64,000 bases of DNA from contig NC_037598.1 in the NCBI RefSeq assembly GCF_003073045.1, positions 13,368,486 to 13,432,485 of the forward strand, in the 5' to 3' direction. Each line of letters opens with the position of its first letter. The first letter of the stretch is position 1. Source of the stretch: Pomacea canaliculata (lineage: Eukaryota > Mollusca > Gastropoda > Architaenioglossa > Ampullariidae). A program made the position numbers and the translations under genes. Of this stretch, positions 37,005-49,448 are shown piece by piece. Below the pieces are notes generated by a model. It was given only the letters and a program-made list of their open reading frames with translations, was not told where the DNA came from and did not search any database.

Positions 37005-40000
37005 TCACGGCAGGTGACCTGTAGTGGAAGACAAAAGATACATGTATGTGAAGTGATACATTGTCAGATATGACTTCACATGCTGTTGATGACAAACCAA
37101 ACCACTCATCTGATATGAGGTCTGTGTAGAAATAAGTGATAAAAGTACTCCCTAGTGCATTTTTTTCGTTTAAGAAAAAGACCTCCAGGATATGCACGAA
37201 ATGTTGCAATGGTCACTCCTAAGACCTGGGGATGCGTTTTGATTTGAGTGGCATTTCTCTGACAATCAGTAGACAGGTGTCACGGTAAGGGGGGGGGGGT
37301 AGAGGGAGAGCGGGGGGCGTAGCCAGCCCTGTGTGTCGCCCTCTGCCGTGTAACAGTCAACAGAGTAAAAGAGTGGGGTGGATGAAAGGAAGGTTGACAC
37401 GTTTGATTGTCCCGCTGTTCGTGGGCCATGAAATTAAGCGAATTCCACCTGCGGCTCGGGCAGTGCTCACACCTGGTCTAGTGTGACTGGGGTGGGTATT
37501 TAACCCCCACCGTATCGGCCAGTTGGATCGATCTTTTGAGCTACCGAGGGGCTATCGATTGAGCGGCTGCTGTTATTTTTGGATTTGTGGATTGGAGTGA
37601 TTTTATTTCACTGACTCGTTCTTGCTGCTTTTGGTGCGGAGCCGCTGCTGCTGTTTAGGAGATTGTTACCTCAGTAGAACTGCTGCTGTTGTGGTTAGCA
37701 GCTGACGTAAGTTTGCTGAAGGTTCCACGCCGATTCTGCCACTGGGAGTGGTGGATATCGCAGAGCTGACGAGAGGTTCTTGGTAAAGAACAACCAGAGC
37801 CGGCGATAAGGCGGAAAGCATCCCATCCGAGCCTCGGAGAGTGTTGAGCAAGTGGGCTCCATCCTCATACCTATCAGCGACGACAACTACAGACTGCGGG
37901 GAGGCCCGTCGCTGTCGTTTTTAAAATCCGTGCATTGAGGAGAGGAAAGACATGTCCGTGGAGTGTCGAGGACACCGAAGATTTCCCGCTGGTGTCGGCA
38001 TAAAGCAAAGTAAGATTTTTACTTTTTAAGTTCCACCAGTAGAGAGAGGGGGGGGGGAAAGGTTTCGTACCCCCATTGTTACTCTCCACCGTCATCGAGA
38101 GAGGGAGAGTAAGACTGTTGACTCGGACTTTGAGGACTTTTGTGTGTTGCTGAATATTTATGAACACGTGGACTTTTCTTGTGACTTAGAAAAGTGCTCT
38201 ACGAGACTAATCATCAGGAATGCCTTGACATTGACATGTGTAGGTAGTCTTTGTGAATTTGTGAAGACCAGCCTGCGTGCGGTCTTAGTATGTGCGTTTA
38301 ATAATATTTGGTGTCTGCTATTGTAACGCTGATATCGTTGTGTACGAGGGGAAGTGTATGGTTTAAACTGCTTTATTTGGAAGTTTCATGTATTGATATC
38401 TATTTTTGAAGTTTTCGTGTATAATAACTACTTGGACGAACTAACCTGAAGTGATCTCGTGTTTTGTTATTGGAAAGAATGCGAATGTTGGTCGTGACAA
38501 CAGGACACACTTACCTGCGCTACACGGTGGCGAGCGCTGTACTTCATAGTGTGATGCCCTCTCTTCTTGTTCTGTTGGGACCCAGCGGTTGATATTAAAT
38601 ACACGATCGTTTTTCATGTGAGCAGCTTTTATCCACACCTAGTTAGACAACAGTATAAAAACAATAATTTGGTCAGCACATTTAAAACATCTAAACTGAT
38701 ACAGTATCTTTACCTATCTAATCCCTTCGCTATTGGTAAATTGCAATGGTAAATAACATGTACTGGAGAATGAGCAAGAGTGTCAGCGAGAAAAGCGAGA
38801 TCACTCTAGCCAAAAAGGTACAAGCAGACGGCTATTGCGGACATGACAGTAGAAGGATGTTAATGTGAGCGTAGATGCCAGAAAAAATTCCTTGTCTAGT
38901 CATGTTTTTTTTCTCTCTCTATACGGGCAATTGTGTTAGAGCCCTTGTGATCGAGGATTACATCTAGACAAATCGCCTTCAGTGTGTGGACGGGTGTACA
39001 TTGAGCTTCATGTTGCCAAGAAACTGTAAGTGAAGCACTCAACGGCTGCTGGTGCGACTTTTTTTCAATCTTTCAGTTTTTCAGTCCTGAGCCATTCCAG
39101 CAACTTATTCACATCATGTGGACAGCCTCAGCCAATCGTTGTTTTGTATTGAAAGAACGCGTACGGACGTCGTGTGTGTGTGTTGCTCGTGAGAGAGCCG
39201 GCGACTGTAACACGGTCCAGATGCTCAACCTCAGATGAAGTGTCAGTGGTGTGTGTCTGTGATGTTGTAGGTGCGGGGGGGGGGGAAATTGGTGTTTTAC
39301 GCCGTGTCAGCAACTAAGGCTATATTACGGCAAGCAGCCAGCCCTGTAAACAGATGCCACGTGCATAGAAAGAAAAGCGTGCCCGAGACGAGAAATGAAC
39401 TCAGGGCAGCCAACCTTCACTGTATTGGTGACAGGCGCTAACCGTTGCGCCACCTATGTTGTAGGTGCGCACATGATTATTATTAATGTAGTTTGTTGTG
39501 TCTTGTATATTTTCTACAATAAAATACAAAGCTCCACGAGCTCTGTACAACAAACTTGTAGACAACGGTGGGTTTCCGTCAATGGCAATCCTTTTTTCCC
39601 GTGCTGTTTAGCATCTTGTCGTAGAATAAACTTCGAGAAACATCTCCTCCCTGTTAATCGCTCGACAGTCCCAAACACAATCTGCAGCTCGCAGACGACA
39701 TTGCACAGAGGAAGAACAACACAAACTTGCACTTTCTTGCCATCGATGAAGATAGGGAGGAGTTGACAGTTTCTGTGTCTATTTAGCTGTTTTCTACCAA
39801 CGATCAGTATACTGTTCTTGAACTGGTACTAGTCAAGGGAGGATTTGTTTATCTTGAACTCTTTCTGCATTCTGATAGTTTGCACTAGGGAACAGTTTAA
39901 CTGTTGTTTTATCTCTTATCCATAATCTTTACTTTCAAGACGTTTTTATGACATCTACAGCATTCTTTAAGCCAGGGATGCCCAACCTACGGCCCGCGGG

Positions 40001-40814
40001 CCATATCCGGCCAGCGATGCGGTCCCATCCGGACCGCGAAACTTCTGCCCTGAGTGCAGGAAATCGGCATGTTAGTAATAAAAAAAAAAAAAAAACTAAA
40101 AAAAAAAAAAAACGAAAAAAGGGAAGAAGAAGGATTTATCCCTACGTAGGGACGTCTCTCAAACTTTTTTTCGATGGACGAACATTTCGATTCAGTGCTC
40201 CGACTTGGTGTCTCTACGATGCAGCCGGACATTCAGAAGTTGGTTTCAGGTAAACAACTTCAAATATCCCACTAATTATTACATAATTAGTAAGTACAAC
40301 TTTTTTCTAAAAAAAATGGTATCTGCTCTATTTTTTTCCTTTTTTGTATATTTGCGGCCCGTGACACGCATGTCGGAAATGTGTATGGCCCGCAGGCCGA
40401 AAAAGGTTGGGCATCACTGCTTTAAGCCATTCGTGAACATTCATTTCTGGATGTTTATAAATGAAGTGGAATCTTAAACGAGAACAATTCAGTACATATG
40501 AGACTATTGATTACCTGAAAGCTGCATAAGGGTTTAGTGTCAAAAATGTTTATTTACCTTTTCGAGAAACCAGTCAGGGGAAGAGCCACTGTTATCACGA
40601 TAAATTCTGATAGCGCAGACGTCCTTGAGGTTAACCATGTCGTATACGCTGAATTGGTCTACAGAATTTTGCTGAAAATCGTTGCGTAATATATTGTCCA
40701 AGAATAAAGGCGGGGATTCTCCTCCATCAGGGTCAATCAAAATGATGTGCACATCGGCGTTAGTACCGGCGTGCTCTTTATTCGATGTTTTTGTCCATAT
40801 CCTCCAAGCTCTTC
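37005..40814 (-). CDS. PLAT/LH2-domain protein, copy 2 (5'-partial)
   Basis: Minus-strand exons 40814-40558, 38638-38515 and 37018-37005 (stop TGA), with the same phases as copy 1. Exon 1 differs from copy 1 at only about 4 of 257 bases (one residue pair, DQ to DM). Exon 2 differs at 12 of 41 codons in its protein (for example FNINRWVPTEQEERASHYEV). The product ends PPCSAGHLP. A poly(A) signal is conserved at 36357-36362 (minus). The intron between exons 1 and 2 contains a SINE and a hAT element; the intron between exons 2 and 3 contains a 1.2-kb solo LTR. The KDZ transposon begins 48 bp upstream of exon 1, so any 5' exons are displaced by more than 22 kb. Whether this copy still makes a product is unknown. 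Confidence 0.78.
37278..38499. mobile_element. Solo LTR, 1222 bp
   Basis: It starts TGTCACGGTAAG and ends TTGGTCGTGACA, giving the TG...CA termini and a TGTCAC/GTGACA inverted end. It is flanked by the 5-bp duplication ACAGG (37273-37277 and 38500-38504). Copy 1 has the uninterrupted sequence AGACAGGACACAC near 26831, which confirms the empty site. No internal coding region is present, so an LTR-LTR recombination product is likely. The superfamily cannot be set from the LTR alone. Confidence 0.9.
39276..39455 (-). mobile_element. tRNA-derived SINE insertion
   Basis: A 180-bp insertion flanked by the 14-bp duplication ATGTTGTAGGTGCG (39262-39275 and 39456-39469). The empty site is present once in copy 1 near 27649. 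On the minus strand its head reads GTGGCGCAACGGTTAGCGCC, a tRNA-like A-box region. Its 3' part reads GCCGTAATATAGCC, then a GACACGGCGTAAAACACC block, almost the same as the 3' end of the LINE at 27950. A G/C homopolymer ends the tail. Confidence 0.88.
39973..40419. mobile_element. Non-autonomous hAT element, copy 2
   Basis: A 447-bp copy of the element at 29635-30075, with the same termini and the same CTTTAAGC duplication (39965-39972 and 40420-40427). It was therefore carried along by the block duplication and not inserted independently. Confidence 0.92.
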
Positions 40815-40861
40815 CTAGAAGACATCATCCATCATTCATAATCAGTCATCCATCACCCACC

Positions 40862-40918
<57 letters not shown>

Positions 40919-42432
40919 CCCGATGCGACCCTGACTCAGTCCAAACAGTTTTCGTTCTCGCGACCTCGGCTGAGCCGAACTCCATTGCGCGCAATGGGCA
41001 ACGGATGCCGGCAACCCACCTACTCAGCCGCATCGTCTCACGAATGACTACAATATTTAGTCATTTAGAGTACGATGAAAAACGCCGAATTCAAGATAGA
41101 ACGACAGTAAATACGATTTTAAAATGCCTTTTATAAAGTTAACAGATGTAGTATGAAAGCAGAAGGAACAGGGAAGAAAATTAGGGAAACACGATCGATC
41201 GAATCGACCATACGTATATTTGCTTACTGTCGATTACCGAAGGGTCAACTCACAGCCTATAGCATTGAGAAAATCTTTTATTTTTGTCAATTATTTTTGT
41301 AAATAATGAAATAGGAAAATGTGCACACAAAGCTTTGTGGATTTGTTGGTATGGAAAGGTTGCTTCGGTGACGATGTACCGTATAGCGAATTAATGCCAG
41401 GGCGTCATTCCCTGTCGATTTGTTTTCCTTTTCGAAAACCCGACTAGTAAAGGTCGAATCAAGGATCGAACGACAGAATATTTGATTTTTAATTCTTTTT
41501 AAAAATGCAGCAGACGTTTTACAAAAGCAGAATTAATCAGCAAAAGGATTAAACACATCGGCAAACACGAAATTGACAGAATTCCTATACGTGCTTGCAT
41601 CGTGTAACGAAGGGTCAACAACACAGGCTATAGCACTGGGAGAAGTGCTTATATTTATAATAAAGAGAAAAAAAATGTCTAAAGAGCTTTGTGGAGTTTT
41701 TTAATATGTGAAAGTCTGTGTTGTTTTTATTTTGATGAGGAGTAGAGGTGGGGGGACGTCAGTCAGTGTCATTTGATTTCCTTTTCCAAAGAGTTCCAAA
41801 ACACGTCCAGAATGCTTTCTAAAAAGTATAGAGGCGGATCACAAAAGCAGAAAGAAACGTGGGGAAATTATATATTGTATGCACTATAATATTATATTGT
41901 TATCCTTAGTCTTTTAAGGTTCGATTTTCTTCTGGTACAAAGTTAGGAAGTATTTTTCTGTAAGGGAGGAGTCATTTCGATGTTCTCTCCTTAAAACAAA
42001 AGAAAAAGAAACAAAACCAAAAACTGGTTATTTAGAAAAGTAAAATTAAGAAATAAATCATACAAATAGATAAAACATGTATAATATCACCAAGAAGAAT
42101 TAATGTCAAAGCTAATGAAAACGAGAACCCCACTAATACGTGTCTCCCTGTTGGGAGCTCTTCCATTAGTCTCGGTGCGTCCACGTGTGTGTACTCGATT
42201 ATTAACTTCGTCATAAGCAGTTGCTTTCTTACTTTGTAGGTATTTTTTTTTTAATGCTTATGTATTGTCAGAGAGCAGTTTCGATTCCAGCAATGTTACA
42301 TCAGCTTGATGGAAATGCACTTCGTTCTTAGAACTGTTGTCATTAAGATTGTATATCTCCCACATGTACATAGAAGCGTTCATAACGTCTGTATTGAGTA
42401 TCGTACATGAAATAGGAATAGTAAGCGTTTAT
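40862..42432. repeat. Left terminal inverted repeat (~1.57 kb)
   Basis: It begins with about 18 ATC units, then CCACCCGATGCGACCCTGAC, and ends inside at GTAAGCGTTTAT. It is the reverse complement of 61553-63132, with scattered single-base and small indel differences. It contains about three degenerate tandem sub-units (near 41040, 41400 and 41765). The first two sub-units carry AACGAAGGGTCAAC-type and GGCTATAGCA motifs; the third shares mainly the TTTCCTTTTC and AAAAGCAGAA stretches. Confidence 0.92.
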
Positions 42433-42617
42433 AAAGAGTTGATAGCTATACATTATAACTGAAATTAATGTGGTGGTCATGCTACAATACATTTCATAAA
42501 TAAGCAAATGTGATTTGTATTAGGCCGTGTCTTGCCACTCAAATTGTTTACTTTGTGGTATTGATCTCGTTTTTCTCTCTTTTACTATTTTATGAAGACG
42601 CTTGCAGTGAATCAACT

Positions 42618-45600
42618 ATGCCACGGCCAAGAAAGTGGTATCCAGGTGGATATATTTCCTATATGGATAAACGCGGGCATGTTCGTCAGCGTAGGGTACG
42701 ATTTTCCTCGCAGGCTGTTAGGGCTTGTACGGAGGAAAATAGAACTCTTCAACAGGGGCAAAGTGGACGTTTAAGCACCCATCAACGGGAGGAATGTGCC
42801 ACCTTCCAGGATATTCTTCTAGATAGCAGTATGTATTGGAAAATTCTATCCAATTCTTACAAGACCTTTTGACATGACTACAGAAAATGTGAAATTAGTT
42901 TTCAACTGGACACAGTGTAAATATATGCATTTCATGTTTGAAAAGTATGATGATGTATGTTTTTATTTATACCCCTTCGTTTTTTTGTGTGTTAAAATAT
43001 AAAGACATATGTATTTATATATAGAAAGAGAGATGCTGGATAACCTACATGAACGTTTCTGTAAAAATACATGCTTTTTAATATAGAAAAGGAGATTAAA
43101 GTGCATGGAACATTAGAATGATAAACTTTGTTATCAGATGTAGTTAACTATCTTAGTTTCTAATATTGATTGAAAGTCAGACTCTTAAGCATTACATGTA
43201 CCATGGATAGATTCATCAGATGTAGCTGGAGTCAGCAATCACAAGAAGAAAAAAGTGTCTGAGGCTGAGGGCTGGAAAGATCTGCGAGCAGGTCTTGTTC
43301 GTGTCCACATTGAAGGATTCAGTCCTGCCACAAAAAAGTGCAGCTTCTGTGGCTGTACACAGGTCCCAGAGATTATCTGGTGTCCTGACTGTGGACCTAG
43401 AAGCCTTTATTGCAAGGCTTGTGATGAGAAGATCCATTGTTTGGTGCTGTATCATCAGACATACAGTTGGAAAGAAGTAAGTACAGTTCACAACATTTGT
43501 GGATAGATATTTTTTATAATGTTTTAGATTGTTATGTAAATGTAAATATACACCATGGGACTGGCAATTTGAAAATATATTCTCTCTCAATATATATTCT
43601 CTATTTATATAAGCACGTGGTTCAGAAAATCAACTGAAAGGAATCTGAAATGTGGTAAGACTTAGTTAATGTAATAACTGATACACCATTATGCATTACA
43701 GTCTCATGGAATGCACTTTTGATGAGGTTTGAAACTGAAATGAATTCCATAATTTGATTATGGCATATTTATAGACTTAAATGCTGCAAGCTTACATTAA
43801 AATTTGCTATTGTATTGTCAGGATGCATCATTGTTTGCACCTGTGTTAAGAGAAACAACCATTTTGTCTGAGCACCAGTGTGACAAGCTCTACTACCGTC
43901 AGATTACAGTTTTTGATGCACAAGGTACATATGCAAGATTATTATGTTTTCTAGAAAAACAGAGTTTACCCATGCATTTCTCTTAAATTTTTTTCACATT
44001 TTATTGTCATGCATTCAAAATATCACATTATGGACGAACCTTGCTTCACCAAAACAAACAAGATTGTGAATAAATGTTACTTAATAGATGTTAAATGTGA
44101 ATAAATGTTCACACTTCAACACTGTCACCAGTGACGGCTAGCTGCCCTGGGTTTTGCTTTCATCTTGAGCATGCAATTCTTTTTCTTCGCATGTGACATC
44201 TGCTTACAGGGCTGTCTGCTTTGCCAGACTTTATATTATTATGTATAACCTATTGTCACTTTTTGGTGTAAAGATTTATAAATTTTTTTTTCCTATGTTT
44301 ACTTTTATTTTTATTTTATAAATGAAAGCTCTAACCAGCTTTAACTTACAATTCTGAAAGGTAAGAATATTTACTTTACTGAATTACCTTATGCTGTAGT
44401 TTAACATGTAGTGAGGACATAAAAGAAGTAGGCAGTATTTTTGAACAATGAGAATATGTTGCATAATATTTCTGTAAGGGTAGAACAGTATCAAATACGA
44501 AAAGCACTTTTTTATGTTTTTCCCTTTATTATTATAGGCAGAGATCACACAATCAAAATGCAGTTTTGTGAGTGTGAGCCGGAAGCTGTAACGTTAGTTA
44601 GAAATGGGTTATGGCCATCAACTCCGAAGAAGCCAGAGACAGCATTCTGCATGAAACTAATGGAGCTATGCAGAATGCTACAACTAGAAGGGCAAATGTC
44701 TCTGCAGAAATTTTGTAATGCATTGCAGCGGAGGACAACATTTCTGCACAGTCACAGCAGGGACTACAGAAACCTGTATAAGGCACTGGGTAAACATGCT
44801 ATCATATTTTGTCACAGCATGACAACAGCAACATGTACAAGACTTGGTAAACACATCATCATATGTTGTCACAGCAGGGATTACAGAAACATGCACAAGA
44901 CATTTGGTAAACATATCATCATACGTTGTCCAACAAGTCTAACTTGCAAGAAACTACTCATGGCATATTGCTTACTGACTCCATAGAGAACTGTATCAGT
45001 GCCACTAGACCTGTAGTCAAGAAGTGCGACAGTTTCATTTTATGGATGTAAATATAGTTTAATTATAAGAGTTATAAGCCAATAATTTCAGTTTACATTA
45101 TTTGGAAAGTATGGACAGAATAAGTGGATTGTGAAAATGATATTTTATATGTTTGTTTAATGGTTTATTGCAGGTAACACAATTATAGAATTTCACCATC
45201 ATCAGGTGTTGTGCCTTGAAACAGCTCATGCCCACGAATTACTGGGCAAGAAGTGCCCAATATGTAGCCTGGTATGTTGTAAGGGTTAATGATTTGGCAT
45301 TTTAAGAAATATTTAAACACAGTTGCTGTATTCTGCAAACAAAAACACCCACAAAAGTATATTTACACTTTATTTGTACATAATATTTTCACATGGTGGC
45401 AATTTAAGCTGTTTAAGATATGCCTAATCTATGCACATCAGTTTCTTGATGTTTTGATATAAAGAAAATTTATTAACATTGTCTAATGCCTACTGATAAT
45501 GAGAAGATTTTTCAAAAACATATCTTCTATTTCATGATGCAAATACACTTTTGTTTACATCATTAAAAAACGTGTAAAATGTGGTACACATGTGTAATAC

Positions 45601-48600
45601 TAACAGTAACAATAAGATTATGGTCTGTTTTTTCACAGAAGCCAGAGAGACGTGTTATCTCGATGGACGCTAATTTTGGGCTTGTGCACAAGATGAATTC
45701 TGGATTTGGACCTGGACTTGAACATGCTAGATTTAGTGTGTTTTGTCCAGATGATGATGTCAGAAACTTTGTCAACACTCATCATGAGGCAACATCGAAA
45801 TCAAGTAGCAAATCTTCGGTGTGCACTATAATCTTATATTCTTTGTATTTCTTAAATTACTCTTTAGTGCAATATATTTGTATATGTGCTTTTATGCAAA
45901 TGGAAGTTATTGACTATGAGTGACTACTTTCATTGCAGGAATGTTCAAATTTTCAAGCAGGTGATCTTGTCAGGTCAAAAAACAAAAATGCAAAACTGGA
46001 CATCAGAGGAGTGTTTGGTGCTGTGTGTCAACATGGTTTCCCTCTGCATTTTGTGAATATGCAGCATGGAGAGAGGTAATAAACTTAATAAATAAATTTA
46101 GTAGATATCATAGTCTGATTAGTCTCCGAATGTGGAGTTGCTACTAAATGTGAGACAAGAAATCAATTTGATGAAAAGTGTTTTTTTTTTAATCATTCCA
46201 GATTTGGGTATCCTGTATATATTTTACAACAAATTGCTGCAGAGCAGCTTTGCACAGCTAGTACAAAGCAAATTGTGATGTATGATGTTGCCTGCTCACT
46301 GCAGGCTCATATAACAGTAAGTGATCCACCTGTATGATGTGAGACTGCACTAAATGTCTAATTTTTGCATGCATTCTAATGTAAACAGGCTACTTATTGT
46401 GTGAAATAATCTAGGTACTACAGTAGCTGGGTGGCTCCTATAAGTACTAGAGTGAAGGTTATCCAATAATTAAGCGACAAAACATTGTGCCATATGTAAG
46501 TTAAGAGTACATACATTGTTCTTTTCTTTTTATGTTCATGTAGCTGTGGTTGTGCAGTGGATAGGTGTGATGGGCTTATATTTTTTTGGCAAAAGTTTTA
46601 TTGTCAACTGTCAAAACAAGGATTACATTAGATGAGTGCCTATGAGTCTAGACAATTGAAGAATGACATACTCTGCATTAATCTCTGAGTGAAATTTCAA
46701 TCAGTACTTTATTGGATATGCCGTATTTCTTTATAGTTAAAAGAGTATGATTGTGACAGTGGAATCAGTCTGATTTGTGACTCTACATAAAACTAACTCT
46801 CAAAGGTAATTTTCTCTGTTTCATTTGTCTTCAACAGAAGCATTCTCAACTATTTGGACAGCTGTCTGAAAAATTTAGATTTGTTGTTCCTGTGTTTCAC
46901 AGCTTTGCACATATAACACAGTGTCAGGTAAGCCTTATGAAGTTAACATTATCAAGCTGTGTTAGACTCTTCCTTTTCACGTTAAGACAAGGCTTGTGCA
47001 TAATCTTGTCTTGCTTTAAAGTAACTACATTGCAAGTTTCTTTCCAGACGAAAAGACTGAAGACTTTTTTTGGTTAATCTTATATATTTTTTTAGAATAT
47101 TACTGATACATGTAGCTTGCAGTATCACTTGCAGTGCTTTGTATGATGAATGTCATATGTTTCTTGCTGTTGTAGATGACAAAAGGACAGCGCTTTTGCG
47201 AGGGCACAGGATTAATAGATGGTGAAGCTATGGAACGCTTATGGTCTTTCCTCCGCAGATTTGCGTGGAGTAAAGAAATGACTTTGCCCAACAGGCAAGA
47301 TCTACTAAGCAGTGCTCTGCTACACTATGCCAGGAGGATTTTTGTGTCATTAGGTAATTCTGTATAACTGCTAAGTATCTCAAAAGAAACTAATGCGAAA
47401 ACTTGAAGTACAGAAAATAAGCGCATGCAATAAATTTTCCTTTTGCTAGATCTCCTTTTAATTTTTTGAATCGTATATATTTACCATGTATTTTGAGTGC
47501 TTTTGGGGAAGTTTTTGACATGTTGTCCAAATTACCGTAATGAGAACCTTTTTACTTTTGTGTCTTCTGTAGCTGACACACTGTCTGTAAGACTCAAAAA
47601 GGCAAGGGACACGCAGGCAAAAGCCAAAGAGATTATCCATGAGGTTGAAAGCAAGTGTAAGGGTGTAGTTTATATTTCTAGTTCCACAAAGCATCAAAGA
47701 GAATATGCAAAACCCTCTCCATGTCTATATGCCTGTGCTGTTTTATTCATTTCATGTTGGTTCCAAGCCCACTTCTTGTAAAGATGAGTTTGTTGGATAT
47801 AATCTCTGGACAAAGTTAATCAACACTCAGAAGTAATATTTGTAGTAGTCTTTCCAAGAGTGGTGGTAATGCATCAGACATTTGTTTTCAGATAGAGGAA
47901 CTGCTGCAGAATGGCTGCACAAGCTGAAGGATACTATATCAACAACCAGTGGTCATAGAGGTATTATATCACCACTCACTGTGAAGAAACTTTAAAAAAA
48001 GTATAATACTGTGTTATGTTGCACGGTAAATCTTAGCAAAATGAGCCTATATGTTCATGTGCAACACAGTCATAGTATGGAAAGGTGTTACAGGCAGCTA
48101 ATGCATTGTTGACTTATAATAGATGAATGTTTTTAGTAGTTTAAAAATATATAAAGCTTGTCTTCATATAATTAAAGGTGGGTGCTTTTGTCGTAAGGTT
48201 TGTAAATAGATGGATGCACCTGTTGATTTGTAGTTAGAGCCTACCATGTGCAGTGCTGAAGTTTTATTAGCAAGATTATAACCAGCATTCCTACGAGTAT
48301 TGTACAATAACACTTCTTAGTTGTTTTTGTGTTAAGTAAAATATGATAAGTTAAAAGCTGAATATAAGTCGACATTATTTGTCATTTTTGCAGAAAGCTC
48401 TACCTCTGATTCTCTGCTTGAGAAAGCGAGGAAGCTGTCAGCTGAGCGGCAGCAACTGCTGGGACTAAAGAGACGCTATGCTGGTGTGTAATTTATTCCT
48501 TTCCTTGAAATGGTTACTGTGTTGGGTTAGTATTTTGGGAAAAGACAGTCCCATGGTACAGTGCTTGCCTTCACTTTGAGAGGATTAGGTATGAGAGGTT

Positions 48601-49448
48601 AATATCTCATGTCTGACTGATGCCTGTCCTCTGTGTATGCCACTTTTCACTGGATTACTATGAAAAGGCATTTGTTTCATCTCTAACATTATCAAAATCC
48701 CAAGTGAATATTAGGTTGGAATACAAGTGTCATTTTGCAAAATACTTTTCTGCTTTTCAAGCAGTGCCTGTGGATTCACAATTTGGTTCCATTAATATTT
48801 AATGGTAATTGTCACATTTGAAATTAAAAATCCAATATCTTTCATGTTACAGATGGACAAAAAATTGCCCAGAAAATTGCGAAGAAGCTGCGGACAACAA
48901 ACACTCAGCTGCAGTCTGTCATTGGGTCTTTAAAAAATGCATTTCCAAACATTTCACCAGCTGAATTTAGAGACCCAGAGTCAGCTCTGTACACTCATAT
49001 AGCACCAGAACTGAACTCAGAGCAAGTGAGGGCAGCCAATTGTGCAGCAGACTACGATCGTGGGAAAGAAGAGGAACAGCGAATAATTTATGACATTTGC
49101 CTTTTACAGCAGTGGCTGCTGGAGCAAAATGTGTTATTATGTCAGCCATCAGACTTAGTCAGTCGATATGAATGTGCCCTAAACCATGTTAAGTCTGTAA
49201 GTAAACATAAAGTGGAATGCCAGCTAAGGGATCTGCATGCGAAATTTAACGAGCAGCCAGGATTTTCGAAAGTCAGCATTGACTACTCAGTCTCCAACCG
49301 ACTGTCATCTTCAGCCTTCACTTGCCAGCCAGATTCTGATGACAACGAGGAATTAATAGATGTGATTAGGGAATTTAACTCAGATATCGAATCAGAATCT
49401 GATGAAGACGAGGAGGAGGAGGAGGAGGAAGAACACTTTTTGCCATAA
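42618..49448 (+). CDS. KDZ-family (Kyakuja-Dileera-Zisupton) transposase, 822 aa, 14 exons
   Basis: Exons: 42618-42828, 43211-43476, 43822-43924, 44538-44789, 45174-45271, 45639-45818, 45939-46075, 46202-46316, 46838-46927, 47176-47353, 47573-47656, 47892-47960, 48394-48483 and 48853-49448. All have AG/GT borders and every phase agrees, giving 822 codons plus stop with no internal stop. Domains: a basic N-terminus; a Cys/His cluster at 114-152 (C114, C117, C119, C128, C131, C138, C141, H146); the CxC motif CEC at 204-206; then the KDZ core. The core has SMDANFGLVHK (D320), GVFGAVCQHG (C400), HGER (414-416), YDVACSLQAH (D444), VPVFHSFAHITQC and GLIDGEAMERLW (E501). D320, D444 and E501 are candidate catalytic acids. 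The C-terminus has a Glu/Asp-rich run. ATG 42618 is the first start after a likely 5' acceptor (CTTGCAG, 42601-42607). The enzyme would cut and insert the element in the nucleus. Confidence 0.93.
44753..44929. repeat. Three tandem ~59-bp units across a splice donor
   Basis: Units 44753-44812 (60 bp), 44813-44869 (57 bp) and 44870-44929 (60 bp) each begin CACAGCA and contain a TTGGTAAACA/TGGGTAAACA donor-like site. The first unit spans the true end of transposase exon 4; the others lie in the intron and repeat the exon end plus donor. Confidence 0.85.

Larger units (their letters stand above)
36111..40861. repeat. Tandem duplication, copy 2
   Basis: Collinear with 25640-30585. It carries copy-specific insertions (solo LTR at 37278, SINE at 39276, and the giant KDZ element at its right end) and lacks the LINE of copy 1. 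Confidence 0.85.
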
